Source of the DNA: Tetrapyrgos nigripes
Taxonomy: Eukaryota; Basidiomycota; Agaricomycetes; Agaricales; Campanellaceae
NCBI GenBank assembly: GCA_013368315.1
Contig: JAACJM010000039.1
Coordinates: forward strand, 248,001 to 312,000
Reading direction: 5' to 3'
Length of the DNA stretch: 64,000 nt
Shown here in pieces: positions 1 to 11,226 of this stretch. The position numbers and the translations under genes are program-made. Numbering within the stretch: position 1 is the stretch's first letter; every line of letters begins with the position of its first letter. The notes under the pieces were generated by a model that was given only the letters and a program-made list of their open reading frames with translations, made no database searches and had not been told where the DNA came from.

Positions 1-3000
1 ATCATACGGATATACTTAGACTATTTATATTGTTATACTACTTTGATTAATGATATATACTTGAGAGTCAAGCGAGATACGTTCGCACGCTCTTACCCCC
101 CACTTTGTGACTCTCACTAAAACTATTCGCTAAGATAACCTAAGTCTATTAGATAATCACTTGCAACTTTTCGGAATCCCACTCAGCCGGGATTAAAGTG
201 GGATACACTTCCATAAAAGTCATTTCCGTATATTCGGAGGTGCCAGAGCGCCCATATCGTGCTTCTCCTTCCCCTTCATGGTTCAAACATACCACGCCAA
301 TGACGGACATGACGGATTTTCGATAGAAGCCCTACAGAGTCGTACAGAAGACTTCTTAGAACTCTTTAGGACTTGGATGCATAATATCATACATCATACA
401 TATTCAGTAGTGTGTATACATGGACATACATCGTAACATATGTATACTTATATACTAGACGGTACCAGCGTACGTACGTACTTCCGAGTGAGATGTGGTG
501 GGGGACTAGCGGGGAGAGCATCTTTTTTCGATGATTTACTTACAACTTATTAGACGTAACTTCAAGAAGAATTCCCAAAGAATACTCGGAACTTTAACTT
601 GCGTTGATTGACGGCTTTCATGGCTTGTGAGAGAAGACTTGGTCCCCGATGCATACCCTTGCTTTGAACTCCCCACCCCCCCCTCTTCGTCCTATGTAAG
701 CGTCCTGAAAGGCTGGAGTCGCCGTCCATATACCCCATATACGCATCATACCTACCATCATAAATCCATGATCCCCATCATCGACGCCGCCACTGCCCAC
801 TGGCAGTGCCACCTCCGAACTCCAAACAGGTAAGCTATAGAGTAGCTATTCGCCACGAGGCAACACGAGGCAAAGCAGGATGATCATCGAAGGTCATTGG
901 TTAATCGAGGGTTGAAAGTTTTTTTAAGGAGGCGGAGGAAGCGAGGAGGAGGGAGCGAGGAGGCTGGACAGTGGAAGAAGGGACAAGACCCAAATAGGAG
1001 TTCAAGCAACATAACTCGATTTGGATACGGTGGCTAGCGTTGATCAAAGTCCAGGAACTCGTGTCGTGTGCTGCATATATATGTAGAGTTTGTTTAAGCA
1101 AACCCCCTCGGAGTCGGTGTTGTTAAAGCGATACATTCAGAGGGTACCCCTTCTCGGATGTTTTCCAGGAACTTGAAGTTCAACCTATCAGTACCATTTA
1201 AGCAGTGGCGCAACATGAGGACGAGGATATGGCTTCAGAAGGGCTTGAAAGGCGATCAAAGACCTTCCCCCAACTTCTGCTCCGAGCGGCGGAAGGAAGC
1301 ACTTGGAAAACCCCTTTCGGGATCTCCTTCGCAGTGGCTTTCAACAACAGCGTCTTTCGATTCCAGGCGCTTCGGAGATCAAATGAGCTTCAAGTTCTTG
1401 CGATACGCGCCGGTATCCTTGTCCTGAATATTTCTGGTACTTACTAGTATCTTCTGATGGGATGCCCTGATAACAAACAACTAAGTACTTACCGTAAGTA
1501 CTAAGTGGTCGCCTCGGGAATTAGACAGTGAGCACTTGCTAGCATCACTTATGTACCTTGAAAAGGAAATGGCAGCGTTGCAACCAACTCCATCTCAGCT
1601 CCAACCACGAAAGACATCGCTCCAAGAGATATTGATTCGTTCGAGCTAACAACGCCGTTGGATATTCCGTGTTCACATCGGACTTGAATAGTGATTAGAG
1701 AACGCTATCCTCCGCTTTGACACTGGATGCGCTAGGACCTATGTATATAGCAGCAAACCTTCCAAATCCATCCCATCCCATTCTCATGCTCGGAGTAGTA
1801 CATAGTCTTCTTTTCATTGTCATTAGTAGCCCGCGGCCTTTCGTATTGTACGAGTGATCTCATATTGACGAAATTTTGGAGTTTTGGCTTCGCTTGCCTG
1901 TGCACAAAGTTCCGACTCCTCTCCGACTCCCATTTAGCCCCGATCTACGAATTCTTCTTGGGCAAGCGAGCACCCAGCGTTGGGTTAAGATCAATTTAGT
2001 CCTTATAGCTGCAACTTGATTGGGTCCCCTCTTCGTTCGGATATTGGTGGATCTTCCGAGTCGTTTCTAGCTATAGCAAGTTCAATTAACTGGTAATAAG
2101 TATTACATATGGCGCCGATCGCGAGAAAAAAATCTCCAAAATATCGTCAAAAATGAGGTCGTAATTGCCCGAATCATCCCACCCCCGCCCCGCCCCGCGC
2201 CACCCCCACATTTTCACTTTAAATTTCTAAACTTGGGTTACGATAGCGCCCAGACGATCAAGTTCAACCCGTCGACGGACAACGCCGAGCCTTAGCGCTA
2301 TACCATGCAGTACTTCTCACTCCGTTGGCGCTGAGTCTTGACAACGGTCTAGCTAAAGTAATCGTGGCCCTGAACGGGTCGACGCAACTCAGGTCTCAAG
2401 GGCTCCCAACTTGCAATTGGACGAGCCTGAGGCGTTCTGTATCCATCCCCCTTCACCCCCCTTGAAGACGGTCCTCGGAAAGCAATTATTATATTGTTTA
2501 CTTCCGAGGACGCTAGATGTTGCTTATTCACTCTCTATTCCTTAGTAGCTGACCGTCATCGCAGAAAACACGCTAACGAACCCGCCGGAGAAGTGTACGT
2601 ATGATAGATGTCCATTGGTAACATACAGTACCTGAATGAACAAGTTGCCAGTAGAGTGATAAGATCCGCTGTTTTCAGTCCCTATCTACATACAGTAAGT
2701 ATCTGTACTTACGAGTCTACTTATTCTATCCTCTGTCCATCAGTTGCGAGCGTCGAATCACAATCATCCATCCGTCCAATCCGGCGGCAAACTGTCATGA
2801 CTCAATGGGAGCTTCAGACTCGATATCACCTTAATATGAAGTTAGTTACGAAGCCGTTGATACAAAGGGTCCTTTCGATGGTACATACGTGTGAGGACTG
2901 GAATATTACCTCCGGGCTTCTCACAAGACTTCATTGAGATTTCATTCATTCCTTTGTTAGGGTACTTAATTCATCATGATCCAAACATCCCGTTGTTATC

Positions 3001-5723
3001 GTAAATGAAAGTGGGGGACTCGCTTTCCCTGAGGGATTAAGCAATTTTATTGGCTGGGCTTGAAAATCTCCCTAGAAGGTTAGCATCGGAGGAACGGAGA
3101 CATACTTTCAATATTGACAATCGACAGGAAGACGAGTCTCTTCGTAAGAAGCAGAATAACCCTTGCACATCTGAAATGATTGGTCAAAACTCCATGGCAT
3201 TAGACGGAAGCTATTATAAACGTTAACTATTTATTATTCACAAGCTGATAATTTCATGAAGCATTCCTGACATACTGGTATGCGGTGAGAGCTTACGAAT
3301 CTTGGTGTTGAAAATGACCTCGAGCATATGGTCTTGAAGCCAATCGATGAAAATGGTCGAAAGGGTGGAGATACACAGTCCTTGTTTAGCTTTCGATAGA
3401 AGGAATATATATGACATGGTTGATAACTGGTCTGACAGAACTTCCAAGTATGAAAAACACGAGGCCGAAGATATTTTAGCGATACTTGCAAGCTAGCAAG
3501 TTGCGAGAGGGCGACGAAAGGAGTAATAGTGCCACTGTGAAGCCTCGAAGCAAATATGAGACCTAATCACTGGACGCTGACTTGAGTCTTGAAGTACGCT
3601 GTGTGGAGGTCGGTTCTTGTTTGGATCCGACATTGAGAAGTCTGCGAGATGGTTATCAAATTATTCTTCACAGGGGCGGCGCACCTGCGCATGAGGGTGG
3701 AGAGACATGATCATTTCTACGAGGAGCAAGATAGTCCGCACCAATAGTATGCAGGGAAGGCTGAAGAGATTACGGCGTGACTGCGAGTCTGCGACGAACC
3801 TGAACACGCCTACGGCTTCGGTAAAGCCGACGCCGCTGAGGTTCACACAGACGGTATTGATTCCGATAAATGGAAGTGGAGAGTTTAACCGGGACCCCCC
3901 GTCAGACCGAAGATTCAGGGATCGACCGTTGTGAAGTGGCACTGAAACGGACTAAAAAAGGTGTCACCATCAGTCGCCTCCGTATAGAGCTCGGAGATGT
4001 ATACCTAGCTTGATTTACAGCATTTGATACTCCAAGCCTCCACCTTGACTGGACGTCGGAATAATGGACTCCAACTGGCTGTGAGCGTGATTGTTGCAGT
4101 AGATACAGTAGCTGCGAAACTTTGATGCTGCTTCCTTTTTTGGTTTCTGGCTTACTTCTTGATTCGGGATGGGTCAGGACATATGAGAGAAGACTGCTGC
4201 ACCACTTTTAGATCTAGCGTTGCGAAGGCTGCGTTGAAGGAGAGTGAAGCAAAAGATTGTGACCCGGCACCCCGGCACCCTGCTATTTCCAAAAAAGGCA
4301 TCAATTTTCGCAGCTACAGCTACTGTACATATGTATGGACAGTTTCCATACTGTCGGCAGAATGCAAGTGGCGTAAATTTTCAAAATGATGAACAAGTCC
4401 CAGAGCTCTCGTTGGGGATGAATCAGATGAATTGTCGACGTGTCGTGGCTACCTATTTCAAAGTTAAGGGATTATTTAGTGAGTAGGAAAAGCAATTGTG
4501 GAATACTACCATTCTGAATTTCAAGGCTTAGTTACCTGCCTCAAGTAAATCGCGTGTATACAATCGTTCCTAGTCTAAATGGAAATTTTACAAGACACCC
4601 CCGGCTTTCAAACGTCTGATAATCTGACGATGAGTGACCGACGGATTTAACAGGCCAACGTTGAACCCTATCCATCGGTTTCCGAGTCTCTTCTGCAACC
4701 AGTGGCAAGTTAACCTTGAGGTTAAGGAACGTGATATGAACGAGCACTAGGAGGACGAGCCTAGTGAAAGCGAACACTGTTAAGCTAGGATGCCGGATAT
4801 CTACAGAGATAAGTAGACCCTAATCAATGGGTCCGCGCCTTTAGAATACCGAACAACGTACCAAGTTGAACCCCGTCGAGTGGGGTATGTTTATACGTAC
4901 TGTAAGTGACAGTGACGCTAGTAAGATAGCAAAGTCAACGTTTGAACACCGGCCGCAAGGTGTCAGAGCAAGCTATCAACGCCAGAACGACCTCTAAGGC
5001 CTAAGGTAAAAGTTAACTTCGCATAAGGTCAATCAGAATCAAAGTCAAGCTCACCGTTAAAGACCGTAGGATGATTTGATCCAGCTTTCAGCAAGTCATG
5101 TTTGAACTCAAGCTATAGACTCTGCCCTTCTAGACAAGCCGCGGTGAAAGACTTCCCTCGACGATATCTTGTACAGCAGAGACTGCGTGGGGATGATTTA
5201 AAATTGAGGCGTCGAGGGGGTTGAAGACGGTCAAGTTTGAAGCGACAGACGATAGACCGTCCGCCCCTTACCCCAGAAAATGTCCTGCGCAGGGGGGCTT
5301 GTCATTCCTGCGCACGATGGAGAGGCCAAATCGGGAGTCTTGTTAGGACTGGATAGTCTAAGCCTGTTAAAGAGGCACGGACGAGAGCACTGACTTTTCC
5401 GAGGACCAAGTGTGATGGCAGTGGGCTATGGTTCTACTGACCACTGAGAGGAAGTCATGCGGAGTGGCAGACAGACGCGACAGAACATCCAGTTGCCGGG
5501 ACCAAAGTGCTAACGGGACAAGTTCTGGGGCATCTCGGGGGCATCCCAACTTTTCCAATCGCGTCAATGCGTCATAGAGTCGAGTACATCAATTCAATTG
5601 TCACATGAACATTACGGCATTCAATTCAGTAAAGCCACGGTGTGGCTTTTGCGCAAACTCTATTATATACAAGAGAAGGAATTAGGATATACATATATAT
5701 AGTCCATGATACGTGACAGTCTT
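1..5723. other. Gene-poor region, no supported gene
   Basis: I find no gene here on either strand. Open stretches are short (under about 110 codons), lack family motifs and do not join through convincing splice sites. The first 500 bases are AT-rich with many TATATAC/CATATG-like steps. Around 2170-2215 there is a C-rich tract of CCCCGCCCC type. A short minus-strand stretch near 3665-3780 vaguely recalls one helix of a fungal seven-helix protein but cannot be extended. It could be old transposon or gene debris. Confidence 0.5.
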
Positions 5724-7243
5724 CTATGCAAGCGGTCCAAACACCCCCTCTAGCGCCGTTCTCAAATCCTCCACCAAATCCCCCGCATCCTCCACACCAA
5801 CACTAAGTCTAACCAACCCTTCCGAAATACCCAACTCCTCTCTCTCCTTAGCCGGTATAGAAGCATGTGTCATTCTCGCTGGTGCTTCTGCCAAAGACTC
5901 GACTCCCCCGAGGGATTCAGCAAGTGTAAAGAGATGGAGGGAGGAGAGGAATCTCGAGGTCAGAGAAGCGAGGTGGGATTCTGCTTCTTCATGAGAAACG
6001 GGTGACAGTGAGGAAGGATAGCGCAACCTAAACGAAACCATCCCAGAGTACGGGAAGGACGAAGGCGAGATATCCGATGATAGAGAGTCTATCCATTTTG
6101 CAGCATGTAAAGAAAGGTTCTTCCATGCAATCTCTGTTCGTTTTTTCGTTTCTTCCTCTTTGTAACCCTTAGTAGGAACCAACCCAGGATAAATAACCTC
6201 CTCGACAAACGGACTTTCTTCCAAAAACTTTGCAACTTTCAATGCATTCAGCCCATGCTGTTTCATCCGCAACTCCAACGTCTTTGCTCCCCTCTGTGCG
6301 AGCCAAGAATCGAAGGCACTAGGCACGGCCCCTGTGGCATTTTGGAGGAATCGTAATTTGCCTGTCCATCCCCCGTCTGCGGGGTCAGGGAATAAAGGCG
6401 ATGGGAGAGAGTGTTTAGATGGAAGGATTAAAGCACCCATGACGACATCAGAGTGGCCGTTGATGTATTTAGTTAGCGAGTGTAACACGACATCGGCACC
6501 GAGGAGGAGGGGAGAGGTGTAAAATGGTGACGCGAAGGTGTTGTCTACAAGTAGTAAAGGTTTGGGTTGACCGGTACGAGCGGAATGAGAGGAAAGGAGG
6601 GAGGATAGAACAGCAATGTCGATAAGACGTAATGTTGGATTCGTGGGTGTTTCGATCCAGACGAGTTTAGTGTTAGGTTGGATGGAAGAGAGGAGTTTCC
6701 TGGTTGCTGGAGATGGAGAATCCGAGTCGGGAGGGGAAAGGTCGGCTAAGTCTAAGAAGGTACTTTGGAGGCCTTGGGTTGTGGAGGCTACGCGAGACAT
6801 GTAGCGGAAGGTACCGCCGTAGACGTCGTTGACGGATATGACGTGAGCTCCAGGGCCGAGGGATTGGATGACAGTAGCGGTGGTGGAGGAACCTGAGGCG
6901 AAGGCTATGGCGGAATGACCGCCTGATTCTATGGAGGCAAGAGTTTCTTCGAGGGCATTGCGATTGGGATTGCCAGAGCGGGAGTATTCAAACCCCTGAT
7001 ACAAAGAGTGAGTATGGGCGAAATGGGCTGAAAGATAGTAAATACCTTGTGGTTGCCCACGCCTTCTTGCTTGTAGGTGGTACTGAGGCTTATGGGTGGA
7101 ATGACCGCCCCAGTCTCAGCGTTTGCTTCTGATCCTACGTGAATAGCTCTTGTCCCAAAACCATGTTTTTTCTTGGGACTAGATGTGTGTCCATTGACGC
7201 CATTCGAGTAAGCTGCTGTGGGCATGTCCTGAGCTATCGTCAT
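5724..7243 (-). CDS. CYS3: Cystathionine gamma-lyase (PLP-dependent Cys/Met metabolism enzyme)
   Basis: Predicted to cleave cystathionine to cysteine, ammonia and 2-oxobutyrate in reverse transsulfuration, in the cytosol. Two exons, complement(5724..6995, 7046..7243), with a 50-base GT-AG intron give 489 residues. The N-terminus has the family blocks GTRAIHVG and PPISLSTTYKQ. Exon 2 opens with GFEYSRSGNPNR, followed by VNDVYGGTFRY, WIETPTNPTL and VDNTFASPF. The PLP-binding lysine lies in SLTKYINGHSD at about residue 242. The residues around the active site and the fungal neighbourhood of the family favour the lyase over cystathionine gamma-synthase, but the two are close relatives and a tree would decide. 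A leader of about 20 residues precedes the conserved core. The length is somewhat above the usual 400 residues because of Ser/Pro-rich inserts near residues 150-165. The gene appears intact. Confidence 0.93.
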
Positions 7244-9006
7244 TTGTGGTAGGAGTTGAATGAAAGAAACAGAAAAGGGGGAGGACCTTTATAGGATTCT
7301 GGCATAAGAGAAAGTATTGCTTCATAATGGCGAAATGCGAATATGAGTAAGCCCCTAATAGAATCCTCCCCCGGATCTTACAACTTCATTACGAACCTTT
7401 CTGGTCAGCATCGTACTCATCCATCCCGAACATCACACAGGAGCCTACTTCTTGTGCTACTATGCTGGCCGGTTTAGTCAGCTTTTTAGCCGTACGACTC
7501 GAACAACTTACTCGCAATGGCAAACATGGACTCTGGAGCACACGTCACTACACGTAAAGCACATGTTCATAAAGGAGAATTCATTGTCTCAAGACAGGAT
7601 GCAGGCCAGCAGACTCGAGCTTCCTCGACGTCTTGGCATGAAGAATCATATGTCGCCTCCCTCTGAAAGACGTCACTTTCAACACACGAAGCAATCCATA
7701 CGGCACTCCTTGGCAGTTTTTGGTACCTTGTCGGTAAAGTCAAGACAGTCCCTGGCGGGAAGAGCCAACAGCCTTTTAACTCTTCGACAAGCTTCAAGTT
7801 TTCGATGCGACCCCGCGAGATACAATACTCTCTGGAAATCGTTCTTCATGTCATTATAAATGTCATTCCTTCTGGGCCCTTCCTTTAACTCGGCCGTATC
7901 ATCTCGAGTCGGTTGATGCATTGGCAAGACCCGAACAAAGGTACCAAAATCTCCGAGTCCAAAAAAGCAATGTACATATATTTTGTTACATGTTTTTGCC
8001 AGCTTTTGTCCTGCACTACTAGTACAGTCTTCATTCACGTATACTTCAAACTACAGCTCGTCGGGCCTGCATAACATTTGAAATTTTGAGGTACCGTTAG
8101 GAACGCAGCGATACGTGCGGCCCTCTCCCTAGTTCCTGGCTTCCCGCTATTGCCCTGCAATATAGCTCTGCATAGCCGCTTCTCCAAACACTTTCCCGGA
8201 CCCCGGAGCATCAGTTATGGGTCCCAGCCCGGTTAATAGACTCCTCCTCCTCCCGGGCGACCAAACTTGTTTGCTCTTTTTTCCAGGTTTTTAAGTTGTG
8301 CACATGTTCTGATCATTTGTTGCAGATTTGAAACCTGCAAGATCGTGTGCTGTCGTCAGTCCGGTGAGCATTGGTGCAATTCCTCAAGCTTTTCGAAATT
8401 CGTCACTGGCGATGTTGCCTTTCCTAGAGACCCCCGGCATACCAGCTCTGGCCCCAGCGCGGGTAATACTCTCCACTCCAACTAGAACTTCTCGCTTCAC
8501 TGTGCCCAGACAGGCTTGGAGGCTCTTGGAGAGCGACACAGAGAGAGCCTGTATAAATCTCCGGTGCGCTTGCTGGTTTTGAAATTTGATCCGTCACAAG
8601 ATTGATAAATCGAACCTAGGCATATCCGCTCTTTAGCATCTCTTAACTATTATTGAAGATTATAGAAAGAAAAAAAAGAAAAGAAAAAAGTTAAGGCCTG
8701 AAGCTGCTCAACGATCGTCGAATCGACTCAAGGCAACCGCCGCCATTCTTCGAATTCAAAAGTCCGCTACCTCGTATTGGAGACACCCTCAAGCAGGAAG
8801 GAACCGCACAACGTGTAAAGGCCCGACTCCCGACATGGCAAATTGGCAATCCAAAGGGCTTAGACGGACCCAAATTTTACCGCCTTCTCAAGCCGCGAAT
8901 TTGTTTTGTTTCTCTAAGCAAGAATTATACTCTTCCCCGCAAGTTGTCCGGGAACCCAGGAGCCCGAGACATGACATCACCCGGGACACACACGGAACTG
9001 TATACG

Positions 9007-9037
<31 letters not shown>

Positions 9038-9173
9038 GGAGGAGCTGTATACGAGACATGATGTATCTGGGACTCATACACGGTACAGTACAGTAGTACA
9101 GGCATGTAGGTAGTAGGCGCGCTCGCTATCTAGTTCCTACTCCCTCTCTACCTTTTTGACGCTTTCTTTCGAC
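7244..9173. other. Intergenic region between CYS3 and the carbonic anhydrase
   Basis: No gene is supported. The part next to 7243 is the CYS3 promoter side, and the last few hundred bases are the promoter side of the carbonic anhydrase. It contains two diverged copies of a GC-rich motif (about 8199-8250 and 8428-8480) and the poly(T) insertion at 8998-9057, listed separately. Confidence 0.6.
8998..9057 (-). mobile_element. Poly(T) tract flanked by a 13-bp direct repeat (retroposition-like scar)
   Basis: The 13-mer CTGTATACGAGAC occurs at 8998-9010 and again, identically, at 9045-9057. Between the copies lie 27 T followed by GGAGGAG. On the minus strand this is a few bases followed by a poly(A) tail between target-site duplications, the pattern left by LINE-type target-primed reverse transcription. 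Almost nothing other than the tail was inserted, so the source is not identifiable. A slippage-expanded T-run inside a chance repeat is the alternative. Confidence 0.55.
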
Positions 9174-10262
9174 ATGCGTTCTTTTTTCGCCCTCGTTTCT
9201 GTCTCTCTTGCCTCACTCGCAATGCAAGCTTCGGCTAGCTGCATATATGGCACCACCTTGCACCGGCGTGAAATAGACGTCCACATCAGCAGTTTCACCT
9301 TTAGTGGAACCGCAGGTAAGGAGCTACACAGCTACACATTATTCTTCATTCTGCTTGTCCATTTCTTTCGACACCTTGACGCTAACATGCAGTTTTTTTC
9401 ACCACCCACCAGGGCCCATCGACTGGGCAGGCCTCAATCCAGAGTACCATGAATGTGCTCTCGGACGCTACCAATCCCCCATCAGTTGCAACCAGAGTGT
9501 CCCCTTCGCTACCGAAATACCCCAGATAAACATCCCATCGACATCCTGTGCCGAAATTCAGAACATTGGGTCCATGGTTCTAGTGTTTATTAATGGGACG
9601 ACGACGTTTGGTGGAAAGACGTATAATTTGGTTCAATATCACTTCCATACGCCTAGTGAGCATAGGATTGAGGATGAGTATTATCCGTTAGAGATGCATA
9701 TGGTGCATCAAGCTGATGGTAAGTCATTCCTCCTGGTCTTCATTCTACTTCCATGTCTTTGAAGCTGACACTGCAAATCATTTTTATCGCAGATGGCGCA
9801 TTCGTTGTCGTCGGGGTCCTCTTCCAACTGTCCGGCTTGGGCCTCACCACCGGTTTCGTACGTTAAACTATCGTCAACGTCGATAGTATCAGGGAACCCG
9901 GGACACGAAACGTCACTGGTTACCTCGACTTTAGTGAACTGGTCGAAGCCTTCCAGACTACGCCTATTTACCAGTACACTGGATCGCTCACGACACCCCC
10001 TTGCACGGAGGGGATTACTTTCTTGACGCTTGCATATCCTGTGAGTGTCTTTTTCCCTCTGAGACAGGACAGTTTGTTGACCTACTTATTTTTTCATTCC
10101 CTATCTCTATCTACCCCTCCCCCCTTTCAGATGGTATTAGACGTCGCTTCATACAATCTACTCAGGTCTGTCATGAAGTTCAACTCGAGGTACACGCAGA
10201 ATGCTCCCGGTGAAGAAAACTTATTGCAAATTCCCCCACGAGATATCCAAGTTTTACAGTAA
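9174..10262 (+). pseudogene. Secreted alpha-type carbonic anhydrase with an in-frame stop codon
   Basis: Alpha-carbonic anhydrases hydrate CO2 with a zinc held by three histidines. Exons read as 9174..9315, 9413..9718, 9793..10040 and 10131..10262. A signal peptide of about 20 residues (ATG at 9174) leads into PIDWAGLNPEYHECALGRYQ. The zinc ligands are seen in QYHFHTPSEH and EMHMVH, and the family block GSLTTPPCTEGITFL is present near the end of exon 3. The last exon carries YNLLRSVMKFNSRYTQN. The reading frame is broken by TAA at 9864-9866, in frame with unmistakable enzyme sequence on both sides (before: VVVGVLFQLSGLG; after: TIVNVDSIREPGT). No splice pair of plausible intron length removes it. 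Either the gene is dead, or the base is a consensus error. The zinc site lies before the stop, but the substrate-pocket threonines lie after it. Confidence 0.85.
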
Positions 10263-11226
10263 ATCGCGCAGTGGCATGCAGTGAGTTTTTTCCTGCAGAA
10301 AATATGTTCATGGCTTTGTTCGGATTTCTAATGCTCTGCTATTTACCAAATGTGCCAATGCTACTGTGCACTGCACACTAGAGTAACTACTACCCAGCCA
10401 CTTGTTATATGAAGAACTATTATTCCCTATACTGCTTAATTATTCGCTACTAGTAGTGCATGATGTACGAGTGTTTCACTATAATGATACCCAACTTTTA
10501 ACGCTTTGCCACAATACTTGTCTGCTCTGAGTACTCTGATAGTCTACCCACACAGTCTGACAAACGACTCCAATGCGTGACTGTCACCGTCCAACGGAAC
10601 AGTGCCACTGACTGGATGCATCTCTATCCACGATTGTTATCCCTCTAAAATTCAAAATGCAAAAGAAACGTTAGACCAGCAAGCTATATCCAGAACTAGA
10701 AACGAAAAGCATACGTGCGCACCTCTTTAGTCGTTACTATTTCAATCGTCGGGATTCCTCTCGAGTTCGTTAGACCAAGTATCTGCTTCAGCCTGTCCAC
10801 AACGTCCTCTTTGTCGTCAAGCTGATCACGAGTAGCTGGCGTTTCATGATCTTCACTGGTAACTATAAGGCTAGGAAACTTTTGAATGATCCTCAGCTCC
10901 CGCAAGTCTGGAGTTGAACCTGGCTTCGGAAGGGAAGTGTTCATCAGGAATCTTCCGAGCCTCAAGGCTACCGACATCAAAGCCTCCGTAGGCATAGCAA
11001 GACTCGGAACTTATACTTGTGCTAGTCAGGCCCGTTCGCAAGCTAGTAGTACTGGAGTTGAGAGAAAGCCCACAGCTTTCAACTTCAAGTTTCCCCGGCA
11101 CAAGGTTAACATGGGGAGTAAGGGAGAGAGTACTGCGCACCGAGCAGTACTGGGGTTGTATTACTGGACGCTAGTTCAACTGAGAATCTATTTTGCTGGG
11201 GCCTGAATTTGACTACACCACCGAGT
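10263..11226. other. Intergenic region between convergent genes
   Basis: This holds the 3' sides of the carbonic anhydrase (+) and of the esterase (-). A minus-strand open stretch at 10696-10995 (about 99 codons, with a charged helical-looking end) has no recognised motif and no obvious partner exons. I do not call it a gene. Confidence 0.5.

Noticed and set aside
3660..3945. Minus-strand stretch with a helix-like VRTILLLVEMIMSL followed by a donor-like GTGCGC
   Set aside because: It recalls one exon of a fungal seven-helix family, but no neighbouring exon can be joined and the rest of the region is not protein-like.
10696..11140. Overlapping minus-strand open stretches between the carbonic anhydrase and the esterase
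   Set aside because: No motif, no clear start, two frames overlapping; likely chance.
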